A stretch of DNA of 64,000 nt from Vibrio methylphosphonaticus (lineage in GTDB: Bacteria; Pseudomonadota; Gammaproteobacteria; Enterobacterales; Vibrionaceae), in the NCBI RefSeq assembly GCF_023634655.1, contig NZ_JAMKMS010000014.1, forward strand, positions 62,001-126,000, given 5' to 3'. How positions within the stretch are numbered: the first letter of the stretch is position 1; each line of letters starts with the position of its first letter. The translations under genes and the position numbers were made by a program. The notes under the pieces are model-generated. The model had not been told where the DNA came from, did no database searches, and was given only the letters and a program-made list of their open reading frames with translations. Shown here in pieces: positions 9,009-18,076 of this stretch.

Positions 9009-9890
9009 ATGCTGACAAAATCGAACGATTTAGAAATTCTACTTTCCGTCGTCGATACTGGCGGGTTTACAGCGGCAGCAGAAAGTTTAGATATACAGGT
9101 CGCTCGAGTATCGAGAGCGGTGAGTAAGGTGGAAAGCCAGCTTGGCGTGACAATATTAACGCGTACGACAAGACGAATTGAATTAACGGATGAGGGAAGG
9201 CAATTTGTTGATTCTGTTAGAGTCGGGTTAATGCAGTTGCAGCAAGCGGAAGAGGAGATCATATCTCGAGGGGAATTGCCCAAAGGGAAATTGCGTGTTG
9301 ATGCCGCCAGTCCGTTTGTTTTTCACCAGTTAGTCCCATTAGTTCAATCATTCAACCAAGCCTACCCGGACATAGAGTTGGAATTAACCTCCAATGAAGG
9401 CTTTGTCGATTTGCTCGAGAAGAAAACCGATATCGCTATTCGTATCGGTGCATTAAATGATTCAACGTTACATGCACGCCCACTCGGTAGAAGTTTACTT
9501 TACATTGTGGCCTCACCGGATTATTTAGCCAAGCGAGGAATTCCTAATAAAGTCAGCGAATTAGTTCAACATGACACGATTGGTTTTTCAATACCGAAAA
9601 AGCTCAATGATTGGCCGCTAAAAGGGTTTGATAAACTGGTCCCCACGATGACTTCAAGTAACGGTGAAACGGTGAGGCAGCTTGTGTTGAAGGGCAATGG
9701 GATTGCCTGTTTATCTGGATTCATGGTCAAAGAAGACATTGCAGACGGGAGACTAATTTCTTTGTTCGAAAGTGAAAAAATTAATCATTCAGGCAGAGAA
9801 CAAATCAACGCGGTTTACTATAAGTCTTCTTCTGTTGCTAAAAGGATTTCTGCTTTTATCGACTTTATTCAGCCGAGGTTGGATCTGTAG
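9009..9890 (+). CDS. LysR-family transcriptional regulator
   Basis: A 293-residue LysR-type regulator. The winged helix-turn-helix is at residues 5-63 (LSVVDTGGFTAAAESLDIQVARVSRAV), followed by the effector-binding domain from about residue 90. It is divergent from the MFS exporter with 190 bases between them, the usual arrangement for a regulator that controls its neighbour. The ATG at 9009 follows a GGAAGTGAAG ribosome site. The inducer is unknown. Confidence 0.9.
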   Translation: MLTKSNDLEILLSVVDTGGFTAAAESLDIQVARVSRAVSKVESQLGVTILTRTTRRIELTDEGRQFVDSVRVGLMQLQQAEEEIISRGELPKGKLRVDAASPFVFHQLVPLVQSFNQAYPDIELELTSNEGFVDLLEKKTDIAIRIGALNDSTLHARPLGRSLLYIVASPDYLAKRGIPNKVSELVQHDTIGFSIPKKLNDWPLKGFDKLVPTMTSSNGETVRQLVLKGNGIACLSGFMVKEDIADGRLISLFESEKINHSGREQINAVYYKSSSVAKRISAFIDFIQPRLDL

Positions 9891-10016
9891 AAGGTAGACA
9901 GCAGAAAGTGGGGGACTGTTCGCTTCTTTGCTTTAGCAACTGCTGCGGTGTGCTGACTTCAACAAGGGGTAGAGCGTGATTGAACGTATTCATTTGTTCT
10001 CAGTCACAAAATATGG

Positions 10017-10040
10017 AAAGGGGCGTAAAGCCCCTTTGGT
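10017..10040 (+). terminator. Terminator after the LysR gene
   Basis: AAAGGGGC and GCCCCTTT form an 8-bp stem around GTAAA. The tail GGTTTATTA is only weakly T-rich. Confidence 0.65.
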
Positions 10041-10056
10041 TTATTAGCCATTTTGA

Positions 10057-10577
10057 CTTGCGTGCGGCTATTCAGCTATTTGCGCACAAGATACGTATCG
10101 CCAGTTAGACATAGAGTTGTTGCCTGATGAGCCATCTTTCTTGCGTCAACGTCATCCGATTTACATGGTGCACAACCTCGTATCAATTTGTTTGACAACT
10201 TACAAGGTGGCTGGATTCCTTCTCGTTGGGGAGCGGCAATTAGCAATTTACCCAATCACTTGGCGGGGTTAACCTATTGGAACTTTAGAAATATAGGTGC
10301 GCCTCAGACAGGCTTTGAAATGATGTCGACGAAATCCAAATATGGGCGATTAATTGCGCCAACGATGGTTGGTAATCATGGTAACGCGATTACCTTTGCG
10401 TCAATGCAAGAATACTCTAAGCACGCAACGAAGCAAGGAGAGGCCAGCTATAAGGAATGGCTGCCAGATCAGCCACAAGCTTGGTTGGAGTCAGATGGTA
10501 GTCGAGTCTTTCCCTCATCGTTGTATCAAGCTCAACTTGAGCAACGTTTAGGGCACTTACCGGCCTGGGTAGAGTAG
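10057..10577 (+). pseudogene. Frameshifted remnant of an unidentified protein gene
   Basis: Two adjoining frames read as one protein end. Frame 1 (10057 to about 10170) gives a stretch containing DTYRQLDIELLPDEPSF and HPIYMVH. It then switches, between about 10131 and 10200, to a second frame that runs to the stop at 10577 with FDNLQGGWIPSRWG and GLTYWNFRNIG. No start codon with a ribosome site precedes either part and no signal peptide is present, so this is most likely the C-terminal remnant of a larger secreted or polysaccharide-acting protein. The tryptophan- and asparagine-rich pattern recalls the C-terminal end of DUF4955 proteins, but I am not sure of this. A TTG-started 129-residue gene (10188-10577) is the alternative. 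Confidence 0.5.
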
Positions 10578-10590
10578 GGAAATGAATAAA

Positions 10591-10630
10591 CCCCTCATGT
10601 GCACGTATTTAGCCGTAAACACATGTGGGG
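10591..10630 (-). terminator. Hairpin at the 3' end of the lipoprotein gene
   Basis: CCCCTCATGTG and CACATGTGGGG pair with one mismatch around an 18-base loop. On the minus strand it is followed by TTTATTCATTT, a moderate T-rich tail, 27 bases beyond the lipoprotein stop. Confidence 0.5.
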
Positions 10631-10656
10631 CTTATGATTTTAGCTAACGGTCCGGT

Positions 10657-13600
10657 TTAATCACTGGTAAAGGTATAGTTGTCGAGGTTATCTTCTTTGA
10701 ATCTAACCTGCCATGTCGCTATTGCGCCTGTGTCTCCGTTAATTTCGTTGGCACTCGCCCAGCCGGTATATTGTTCAAAGGTTTTAATGACAAGCGTTTC
10801 TGACATCACGTCGACGGTATAAAAGGTCAATTGATAGGTGTCGAGACCATTAATTATCGTCACGGTATAATTAGGGTTCTCATCATCATTAAGCACCCAA
10901 GTTCCTGATAACCATTCATCATCAGATTTAATCAAGGCATCCCCAGATAATCCCGTTTCATCATTCATTTTGAACACGATGGTGTCATCATGTATGTCAC
11001 GGCGCTCCAGCACAAGTACTCGATTGTCCTCTATTAAGTCATCTGCGAATCGAGGCGTGTAAATCCGACTATTGAAGTTTTGTGTTTCAATGCATCCTTC
11101 AGTTTGGCTTTCAAAGTCCGTAAATGAAGAAGTACTCGTAGGTCCATCGTCATTCCAAGTATCGTCGTTACTGGTATCACAATTGAAGTTCGATGATAGG
11201 CTATGAAGTTCGTACACAGAGGCTTCATCATCGTTAAACCAGTAGGCTGCGATTAAGAAGCCATTTGTTGTTTCCGCTAATAAAGCGATTCGGAGTTCGA
11301 CAAAATCACCATTTTGATGGGAGATATCAATGACATTGTGCTCTTGAAGCGCCCAGTTATAAACACCATCCCAAACCCCATCAAATGCGTAATCTAATGT
11401 CCCGTCGTCTGACATTACGAAAACATCGCTACCATTCCCTTCTTGCCAACTGTCGGCTAAAACAAGCTGATTGATATCGGTATCTTGTACAATCAGCTTA
11501 TCCTCTGCCCTGCAGGTGTGGTAACGCTCCGCTGCTGCACTGAATTCCTCCGCTGAGGTGATGGAATCAGACTCAAATGAACATAACACTTTGTCTTTAT
11601 AGAATGTGACATCATCAGACCAGATTTCTTGAAAAGTCTGGCCATTTTCAGACCAAGTCTCATAAAATTTAAACGCACCACGGGATTCGTGCTGATCGAC
11701 CATCGCCCAAACCCATGTTCCTCCATCGTCAAATGTAATGGTTACAAGATCACCTTCTAATACCCAATCAACTTGGTAGGTATTGCCAAGGTCATCGTCT
11801 TTGACTACTACAGCGGTACCGTCGGTGTTAAAAAAGTATTCTCGGCTTCCGCCGCTACCACGAGTTCGATAAACACTATGGGTTAATAAAAGATGTTCAG
11901 TGATCGGTAATGCGCCGCCACAATTTTCTAATGCGGGTGCGTAATCGGCAAAGGTTGCGTTACCTTGTTCGCTATCACCGATACGGCAGGTAAATTCGTC
12001 TCGTAGACTTGCTTGATACTCATTTAACGCGGTGTCATTTAGAAGCGTGAAGTTGGACGCAATACTTCCGCCTACTAGATGCTCGTCTTTCCAGCCAATG
12101 TAGACCGCATTGTCGTAGTTGGAAAGGATGAACGTAGTTTGTTCAATATTGATTTTATTGCGGATAATAGTCGGTAGTGAGAGCTCGAAAAGTTCCACGT
12201 TGTGTATGGTTGCACGGGTCCATGCTGACGTGACAAGTTCTGAACTGTCATAGCGTATAGGCTCAGCAGTGAGTGGGGCGACAAAGTGATAGTAGTACGC
12301 CAGTTTTTCGGTCTCGGTTTCTACAAGCTCGACAATAATATCATCAGAGATGAATACGCCATTTAGCGCGGTGACGGATAAGGAGGTATTCGGTGAAGAC
12401 TCTTGCGACGAACTGGCAGATTGTACGTTGACAAGTGTTGATATGTCAGTGGGTATCGCACCTAAATTGGATACTGCACTGTCATCAAGCCAATAATTAT
12501 CTTGTTGGGTGACAAGGGAAAAGGTGAGTGCTTGAGCATCTTCAGATAATAGAGTGTTTTTACTTAAATAAGGCCAATAATCACCGATAGTGGTGACTTT
12601 GTTACCGCTCAGGGATGTGACAGAACCCACGGCGGTATATTGAGCATTGAGCCCTTCAGTTGAGCCCACGGTGATTGTCCAGCCACTTCCGTCATAGGAA
12701 AGAGAGGCGTCGTAGCCAACTTCATTCCAGCCAGTGTCGGTTAAAAGCACTTCGGAGCTTAAGTCAGATATGATTTCCCATGTACTTTGACCGTAGTCAT
12801 CGTAGCTCAAGTAAGAGGATTGTGTGAAAGTCGCGATGGGGTTGCCGTTGACGACATCTAAACTAAATGTTTCTCTGTCCGCTTCTGGCAAGTCAAAGTC
12901 ATTGTTGCCCCAAAGTGAGTAAACCGTGTCATAGGATTCAAAGAATGTGATAAGTTTTGCAATATCGGAGAGTCCCACTGTAGGATCAAATGGGGCTGCG
13001 TCTGATATATCGAGGACGCCATCGTTATCATCATCGGTATCGGCATAGTCACCAATACCATCGTTGTCGTTATCGTTACTTTCTAGAGGATCGAAGGGCA
13101 TAAAGTCTTGGTCATTACCAACCCCATCACCATCGATGTCTGGATCCATTTGGTCACCGATGCCGTCATTATCAATGTCATCCCATGACGACACATAGTT
13201 TGCTGGGTAGTCCTCCGGAATTGGGTCAGTAAAGCTATCGAGTGCATCCGGAACCCCGTCGAGGTCACTATCGGTACCGGTTTCTTTTTGTAACCCACCG
13301 TCTCCAGCGACAACAATATCGCTTTCTGGATTGAAGTTTTCGTCTTTAACCACATCACTGAGTTGGGTGAGTAAGCCATCGACATCGTGATTCGATGTAT
13401 CACCGGACAAGTTTTGTTTAAGTTGATCTGTGTTGTTCGGTAACACTTTGGCATTCACAATAATCTGGGCAATTTTCTTTGTGTTATTGGAACCAGTTTC
13501 GTAATAATCCCCTAGAAGTTCCTCTTCTTGTACACCTAAATCTGAGGCGACTTGTTGCTTGGCTTCATCAAGAGAGCTGCCATTATTGACTTTAATGTGG

Positions 13601-14016
13601 ATTAACGTAGAGAAGGGGGTTACAGCCGTTTGTCCAGCAGGGGCAGACATGACGTAATCTTCTAGTACGGGGCGATTATCGCTGCCGTCACCGACATCAA
13701 TGGTTTTACCTCGAATAGCGCGCACGACCAACGGGTATTGGCTCGCATCGGCTATTGCATTGCCATTGAGATCAGTGACACCTTCTAACTGTAGAGTAGC
13801 ATCGCCCAGTCCAGAGGTTTCTGCACTAGGCTCGCCTTCATCCAGTTGCCCGTCACTGTCGATATCTAGCCATATTAAAGCGCCATTTAGGTAGCCATCT
13901 ATTGCTTTGACGCTATAGCTAGAACCATTGCTGGATCCAACATCGTTATCACTGCCTCCGCAGCCTGCAAGTACTGACACTATCGATAGTGTTAGTGCCG
14001 ATTTAAGTTGTCTCAT
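10657..14016 (-). CDS. Large calcium-binding-type outer lipoprotein
   Basis: A 1119-residue secreted lipoprotein of unknown function. The ATG at 14016 was chosen over one 33 codons upstream because a GGAAGTGAGG ribosome site precedes it and it opens a lipoprotein signal peptide ending LAGC (Cys19 lipidated, Gly at +2). An EF-hand-like DIDSDGQLDEGEPS segment lies at residues 51-64. Residues about 249-347 hold Asp-rich thrombospondin type 3-like repeats (DSDLDGVPDALD, DIDNDGIGDQMDPD, DNDNDGIGDYADTD) that should bind calcium. The remainder is beta-rich, aromatic and acidic with a few scattered Cys. It probably sits on the cell surface. It lies downstream of a LuxR-type regulator on the same strand with a 150-base gap. 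Confidence 0.85.
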   Translation of the reverse strand: MRQLKSALTLSIVSVLAGCGGSDNDVGSSNGSSYSVKAIDGYLNGALIWLDIDSDGQLDEGEPSAETSGLGDATLQLEGVTDLNGNAIADASQYPLVVRAIRGKTIDVGDGSDNRPVLEDYVMSAPAGQTAVTPFSTLIHIKVNNGSSLDEAKQQVASDLGVQEEELLGDYYETGSNNTKKIAQIIVNAKVLPNNTDQLKQNLSGDTSNHDVDGLLTQLSDVVKDENFNPESDIVVAGDGGLQKETGTDSDLDGVPDALDSFTDPIPEDYPANYVSSWDDIDNDGIGDQMDPDIDGDGVGNDQDFMPFDPLESNDNDNDGIGDYADTDDDNDGVLDISDAAPFDPTVGLSDIAKLITFFESYDTVYSLWGNNDFDLPEADRETFSLDVVNGNPIATFTQSSYLSYDDYGQSTWEIISDLSSEVLLTDTGWNEVGYDASLSYDGSGWTITVGSTEGLNAQYTAVGSVTSLSGNKVTTIGDYWPYLSKNTLLSEDAQALTFSLVTQQDNYWLDDSAVSNLGAIPTDISTLVNVQSASSSQESSPNTSLSVTALNGVFISDDIIVELVETETEKLAYYYHFVAPLTAEPIRYDSSELVTSAWTRATIHNVELFELSLPTIIRNKINIEQTTFILSNYDNAVYIGWKDEHLVGGSIASNFTLLNDTALNEYQASLRDEFTCRIGDSEQGNATFADYAPALENCGGALPITEHLLLTHSVYRTRGSGGSREYFFNTDGTAVVVKDDDLGNTYQVDWVLEGDLVTITFDDGGTWVWAMVDQHESRGAFKFYETWSENGQTFQEIWSDDVTFYKDKVLCSFESDSITSAEEFSAAAERYHTCRAEDKLIVQDTDINQLVLADSWQEGNGSDVFVMSDDGTLDYAFDGVWDGVYNWALQEHNVIDISHQNGDFVELRIALLAETTNGFLIAAYWFNDDEASVYELHSLSSNFNCDTSNDDTWNDDGPTSTSSFTDFESQTEGCIETQNFNSRIYTPRFADDLIEDNRVLVLERRDIHDDTIVFKMNDETGLSGDALIKSDDEWLSGTWVLNDDENPNYTVTIINGLDTYQLTFYTVDVMSETLVIKTFEQYTGWASANEINGDTGAIATWQVRFKEDNLDNYTFTSD

Positions 14017-14169
14017 ATTAAGCCTCACTTCCATTGTAGGGTCTATGCCCAGCTCATTTGACGTTGTTTTATTTGTTTCCAAATGAATAGCCGAGTATGT
14101 GACCCGGCTATTCAAAAGCTTGTATTAGTAAATGAAACAATAAAGATGGAAGCAATTCGTAGTAAGCAA

Positions 14170-15381
14170 TTACCCCCAAGTGGGGGGGGAGGCGAGATTA
14201 GATGTTGTGATAATTGTCACAATAAGCTCAGACTGCTTTCTGGTGCCAGTCTTGTTATAAATGGATTTTAAGTGATCTTTTATCGTGTAAGGAGAGCGAC
14301 TAAGTTGTTCGGCAATTTCATGGCGATTAAATCCACGAACGGTGTATTCGCAAACCTTGATTTCGGTTTCAGTCAATTGGTATAACTGATTAAGTAGCAA
14401 TGGATTGAGCTGAATGTTGTGGTTTTTATCAATCAAAAAGACGATGGAACCTTGGGATGACTCAGCCGCGAATGTTGGGGTGAACACCATCGTGCATTGC
14501 TCATTATTATCTTGGTCGCAGTAAGACAGGCTATCAAAGCTATTATGTTCAGAGTACGCCATGCCAACCGCACGAAGTACACTAATGATAAACTGACGAG
14601 AAAAGTTTATATCATCAAAGTCGACTCGTTCATTTTTGATTGAAACACCGGGCAGCCTTTCAATGAGTTTTTGTGCTTGCTGATTGCAATAGATCAATTC
14701 GCCCCTAGACCCAAATAACAAGCTAGCTTGAGGTATGTGTTCGAGTGTATTTTCCCAGCCCTTGTCTGTGGGCAATCGCTTGTTTTGCAGGTAAAGCAAA
14801 TAGGCTTGCTTTATGTGGGGCATTAAGTTGTCGAGTATTAAAATTTCGTTTGCTGTAAATGTTTCATGGTCTTTATCTCGGTGTGCGAACATACAGGCGA
14901 TCGTTTCTTTGTCATGATGGATAATGGCACCGCACACATCGCTAAAATGTGAATCAAACCAATTCTCTGCGTCGAGTAATGCACCTCGCCGCGTAGACTC
15001 TGGGGGACGACCTATGTCGTGACTAAGCGTATAAAATCGGCTTATCGGGTTACTGTGTACGTACTCAATTACATAATCAATGGCGCCAAGATTTTTGTCT
15101 ATATGCTCTAAGACTGCGGCTACTTTGGGACCAGCCATCCATGCTGAATAGATTTGTGTGGTCGATTTACTCGCCAAGTAAATCACAATGTCGGCAAGAT
15201 GAAATTCCTGAACCATCTTATCTAAAAAACATTGAAACCCTTGAGTCGATAAACTAGAAGAATAGAGAGACTCCAGCAGTTGGCTATATTCGTTTATGAG
15301 CTTCTTGCTGTCATCAGCGAGAGGAGAATTGTTAGGAGCGTTTTCGCTTATGCCACTTTCTAAATGTCTATTTTCATCCAT
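14170..15381 (-). CDS. LuxR-type transcriptional regulator
   Basis: A 403-residue regulator with a C-terminal LuxR/GerE helix-turn-helix (about residues 335-395: LTETEIKVCEYTVRGFNRHEIAEQLSRSPYTIKDHLKSIYNKTGTRKQSEL in the frame). Residues 30-200 look like a GAF-type sensor, and about 205-320 look PAS-like. No receiver domain or acyl-homoserine-lactone domain is obvious. The last codons run through a C8 tract on the coding strand, next to the stop. It may control the large lipoprotein gene downstream. Confidence 0.85.
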   Translation of the reverse strand: MDENRHLESGISENAPNNSPLADDSKKLINEYSQLLESLYSSSLSTQGFQCFLDKMVQEFHLADIVIYLASKSTTQIYSAWMAGPKVAAVLEHIDKNLGAIDYVIEYVHSNPISRFYTLSHDIGRPPESTRRGALLDAENWFDSHFSDVCGAIIHHDKETIACMFAHRDKDHETFTANEILILDNLMPHIKQAYLLYLQNKRLPTDKGWENTLEHIPQASLLFGSRGELIYCNQQAQKLIERLPGVSIKNERVDFDDINFSRQFIISVLRAVGMAYSEHNSFDSLSYCDQDNNEQCTMVFTPTFAAESSQGSIVFLIDKNHNIQLNPLLLNQLYQLTETEIKVCEYTVRGFNRHEIAEQLSRSPYTIKDHLKSIYNKTGTRKQSELIVTIITTSNLASPPTWG

Positions 15382-15609
15382 GAACTCACAAGCCTTAATG
15401 ATGATATTGATAATAACTTAGTAACTATAGAATGGAATTTGAGATATGAAAGTAAATGCACCATGCTGAGCATGCATTAGTGCCGGTTATTTATGCGTAG
15501 ATAGAGAGGTATAACGTAATTTGATTTGCAATCCATATCTCAATACGGTTAAGTTGATATCTCTTCCTGTCATCCATTATGGGCTACCTGAAATTAGTGT
15601 ATTACGCTA

Positions 15610-15643
15610 TATATAGTTATAAAAAATATATAGTTATAAAAAA
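15610..15643. repeat. Perfect 17-bp tandem repeat upstream of the cupin gene
   Basis: Two exact copies of TATATAGTTATAAAAAA lie back to back and end three bases before the cupin start. They replace the place where a ribosome site would be expected. They could carry promoter -10-like TATA elements. Confidence 0.9.
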
Positions 15644-15646
15644 CAT

Positions 15647-15979
15647 ATGGTTAACAATATGAAACCAGACAATTTATTTAGTCACATTCCTAGCACGATT
15701 GAAGAAGAATTATTTGAAGATATCCAGAAAGGTCAGAATGTTCGTGTTGAGCGCATAATCTCCGACGGTCATAGTACACCTGTGGGGGAATGGTACGATC
15801 AGCACGAACATGAGTGGGTGTCAGTTCTGCGTGGAGAAGGCATTATAGAGTACGTTGATGGCACCCAGTGCGTGTTGAAAGTTGGTGACTATGTCAATAT
15901 CCCTGCACGGACCAAACATCGAGTCTATTCGACGTCAAATACCGAGAAAACGATTTGGCTTGCCGTATTTTACACGTAA
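15647..15979 (+). CDS. Cupin-domain protein
   Basis: A 110-residue single-domain cupin. Motif 1 is seen as EWYDQHEHEWVSVLRGEGIIEY (in frame, residues about 49-70) and motif 2 as GDYVNIPARTKHRVYS (about 83-98), giving possible metal ligands from the two His, one Glu and the later His. It is similar in size to the small cytosolic cupins of proteobacteria whose substrates are unknown. No good ribosome site precedes 15647. An in-frame ATG at 15659 is the alternative start. Confidence 0.82.
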   Translation: MVNNMKPDNLFSHIPSTIEEELFEDIQKGQNVRVERIISDGHSTPVGEWYDQHEHEWVSVLRGEGIIEYVDGTQCVLKVGDYVNIPARTKHRVYSTSNTEKTIWLAVFYT

Positions 15980-16052
15980 TAGTGATTTATATGACAATGC
16001 AAAGAACAGTAAGTCCGATATTACATTATTCGATAACAAAGAAAATATATTC

Positions 16053-16268
16053 ATGTTGAACAAAGAAAATTTAGTCAAATTGGCGAGAACGCCAATGCCG
16101 TTTGGTAAATACGCAGGGCGTATGCTTATCGATCTCCCAGAAGAATACTTGCTGTGGTTTGATAAGAAGGGCTTCCCAGAAGGGGAGCTAGGTTCATTAC
16201 TAAAGTTATGCCTTTGCTTGAAAATAGACGGGCTAGATAGCGTGGTGAAACCTTTAAAGCGAAGTTAA
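16053..16268 (+). CDS. DUF3820 family protein
   Basis: A 71-residue protein of the DUF3820 family, sometimes annotated as a putative quorum-sensing-regulated virulence factor. It has the characteristic core MPFGKYAGRMLIDLPEEYLLWF and the ending GLDSVVKPLK. The ATG at 16053 was chosen because the frame extends further upstream only as non-homologous sequence overlapping the cupin gene, and because 71 residues fits the family. The biochemical role is unknown. Confidence 0.88.
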   Translation: MLNKENLVKLARTPMPFGKYAGRMLIDLPEEYLLWFDKKGFPEGELGSLLKLCLCLKIDGLDSVVKPLKRS

Positions 16269-16423
16269 CGGTTTCACTATTTAATATGCGTAGTAATCCG
16301 GCTTTGATGTCGGATTTTTATTACTTAATCAGCAATTGCGCTCGCTATATTTGGCTAAAAATGTTGGCAGAATTGATCGAGCTGATATGATAGCGCTTTG
16401 ATTCTTCAAGGTAAGTCTAAGTA

Positions 16424-16789
16424 ATGACAATTCATCGAGTTAACCCGTGTAAGCGTTGGTCTGATGTCACGGTATTTAATGGTATCGCACACTTTGTCGA
16501 AGTGGCTGAGTCTGATACTTCTGCTGGCATGCAAAGCCAGGTCCAGCAGATTTTTGATCAAGCAGAATCTATGTTGAAATCTATTGATAGTGATAAATCT
16601 AGAATCCTATCAGTGACGGTTTACGTGAGTGATTTTGCAAATTTTGATGCGCTAAATGAGGTCTGGGACTCTTGGTTCCCTGAGCAATGTGCCCCAAGCC
16701 GTGCCTGCGTAAAGGTAGAGTTAGCGGACCCTAATTTACTGGTGGAAATGGCCTTCGTCGCTGCTGCGGGCGACAAGTATATACCGTAA
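16424..16789 (+). CDS. RidA/YjgF-family protein
   Basis: A 121-residue member of the Rid superfamily, which includes enamine/imine deaminases. The typical ending is present: APSRACVKVELADPNLLVEMAFVAA contains the Arg that binds the substrate carboxylate in RidA, and the earlier VTVYVSDFANFDALNEVWDSWF segment is conserved. Sequence drift in the N-terminal half suggests a YoaB-like or other Rid subgroup, not the archetypal RidA. It is followed by a bidirectional terminator. Confidence 0.88.
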   Translation: MTIHRVNPCKRWSDVTVFNGIAHFVEVAESDTSAGMQSQVQQIFDQAESMLKSIDSDKSRILSVTVYVSDFANFDALNEVWDSWFPEQCAPSRACVKVELADPNLLVEMAFVAAAGDKYIP

Positions 16790-16846
16790 ACCGATTTACT
16801 CGACCTTAAGTATGACTACTTAAACGCATTGTTATGATTTACATAT

Positions 16847-16875
16847 AAAAAAGCTCCGAAATCGGAGCTTTTTTT
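16847..16875. terminator. Bidirectional terminator, RidA / FKBP
   Basis: GCTCCGA-AA-TCGGAGC is flanked by A6 on the left and T7 on the right, so it can stop transcription from both convergent genes. Confidence 0.93.
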
Positions 16876-16916
16876 AGTGCTTAACACTTAAGCGTGACAC
16901 GAGGCTAAAAGTTGAC

Positions 16917-17390
16917 TTATTGAACTTCAATTAGTTCAACATCAAAGATCAAGACCGAAGCTGGTGGGATAGGGCCTGAACCGCTTTTTCCATAAGCTAG
17001 ATTACTTGGAATGAATAAGCGGTATTTATCACCTTCTGACATCAGCTGAAGTCCTTCAGTCCAACCTTTAATGACTTGGTTTAAACCAAAGCTAATTGGC
17101 GTACCGCGGTCAACAGAGCTATCGAATACCGTGCCGTCAATCAATGTACCGTGGTAATGAACTTTTACTTTGCTTTTAGCGGTAGGCTGTACAGTACTTT
17201 CGCCTTTGTGTAGTACTTGATATTGAAGACCGCTATCGGTTGTTGTGACTTCCTCTTTTTGTCCATTTTCCTGTAGGAAAGCCTGTCCTTGTTGCAGGTT
17301 GACTTCGCCGGCTTTGTTGTTAGTCCATGTACGGTAAATCATAAAAGCAGCAAGCAGTAAAACGATAAGCGGGATAAGTATCTTTGACAC
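16917..17390 (-). CDS. Membrane-anchored FKBP-type peptidyl-prolyl isomerase
   Basis: A 157-residue protein with one N-terminal membrane anchor (residues 4-20) and a C-terminal FKBP domain (about 55-157). The fold is marked by VKVHYHGTLIDGTVFDSS, PISFGLNQVIKGWTEGL, the YRLFIPSNLAYG strand and the VLIFDVELIEV end. It catalyses cis-trans isomerisation of peptidyl-prolyl bonds, most likely in the periplasm. It lies downstream of the DsbA-like gene on the same strand with a 60-base gap, so the two probably form a small envelope protein-folding operon. Confidence 0.93.
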   Translation of the reverse strand: MSKILIPLIVLLLAAFMIYRTWTNNKAGEVNLQQGQAFLQENGQKEEVTTTDSGLQYQVLHKGESTVQPTAKSKVKVHYHGTLIDGTVFDSSVDRGTPISFGLNQVIKGWTEGLQLMSEGDKYRLFIPSNLAYGKSGSGPIPPASVLIFDVELIEVQ

Positions 17391-17452
17391 AGTAATTCCT
17401 TACACTAAATTAGATAAATTGCCGCAGGTTAGAGCGGCATAAAAGATGATGA

Positions 17453-18076
17453 CTACTTATTTTTTAGGTAGTTAATGGTTTCTGAAATTTCCTTGATATC
17501 TTCGTGTCCAGCAAGGACGACTTCGTATTTACCATTTACGATGAAAGTCGGAACGGCGTTGATTTGCGCCTCTGTTGATACCGAATTAGCAAGTTCAATG
17601 TACTCGAATAGCTCTTTTTGTTGCGCTTCATCAAAGTCGTATGGTGTGACCATAGTGCGCGATTCAAAAATACGATTAAGCTCAACTTGTTTTTGTTGCC
17701 CATCTAACTCGCTGTTTTGCACTAATGAAAATAGCTCGAGTTTCATGTCTTCAGGAACGCGTTGGTCTTGAGATTGCATGACGGCACTGTAAAAAATCAT
17801 GGCAGCGATTTGCGCGCTCTCGTTAAACATTACATGTATTTTACCCAGTTTCGAATCTGTCAGTTTTTCTAGTTCTGGGAGTAGCGGTTCTAGGTTACGA
17901 CAATGACCACAACCTAGTGAAAAAACCTCGGTTACTTGTGGAAGGTTATGTTGGCTCAGATCATTAGGTAGTACTTTGTATTGTTTACCTTCAACTGGTG
18001 TATTGGACTCGCCACAAGCTGTGATGAGAACAGCCAAAGAAAGTACCGTTACGATTTTGCTCAGTGATTTAAACAT
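17453..18076 (-). CDS. DsbA-like thiol:disulfide lipoprotein
   Basis: A 207-residue thioredoxin-fold protein. The signal peptide ends in a lipobox (ITAC, Cys21), so it is probably lipid-anchored rather than free as in DsbA. The redox motif is C56-G-H-C59 in FSLGCGHCRNLEPLL, and the cis-proline loop is in the AVPTFIVNGKYEV segment. An all-helical insertion lies between them, as in DsbA. It probably oxidises or isomerises cysteines in envelope proteins. Its neighbour is an FKBP isomerase. The partner DsbB is not in this window. Confidence 0.9.
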   Translation of the reverse strand: MFKSLSKIVTVLSLAVLITACGESNTPVEGKQYKVLPNDLSQHNLPQVTEVFSLGCGHCRNLEPLLPELEKLTDSKLGKIHVMFNESAQIAAMIFYSAVMQSQDQRVPEDMKLELFSLVQNSELDGQQKQVELNRIFESRTMVTPYDFDEAQQKELFEYIELANSVSTEAQINAVPTFIVNGKYEVVLAGHEDIKEISETINYLKNK

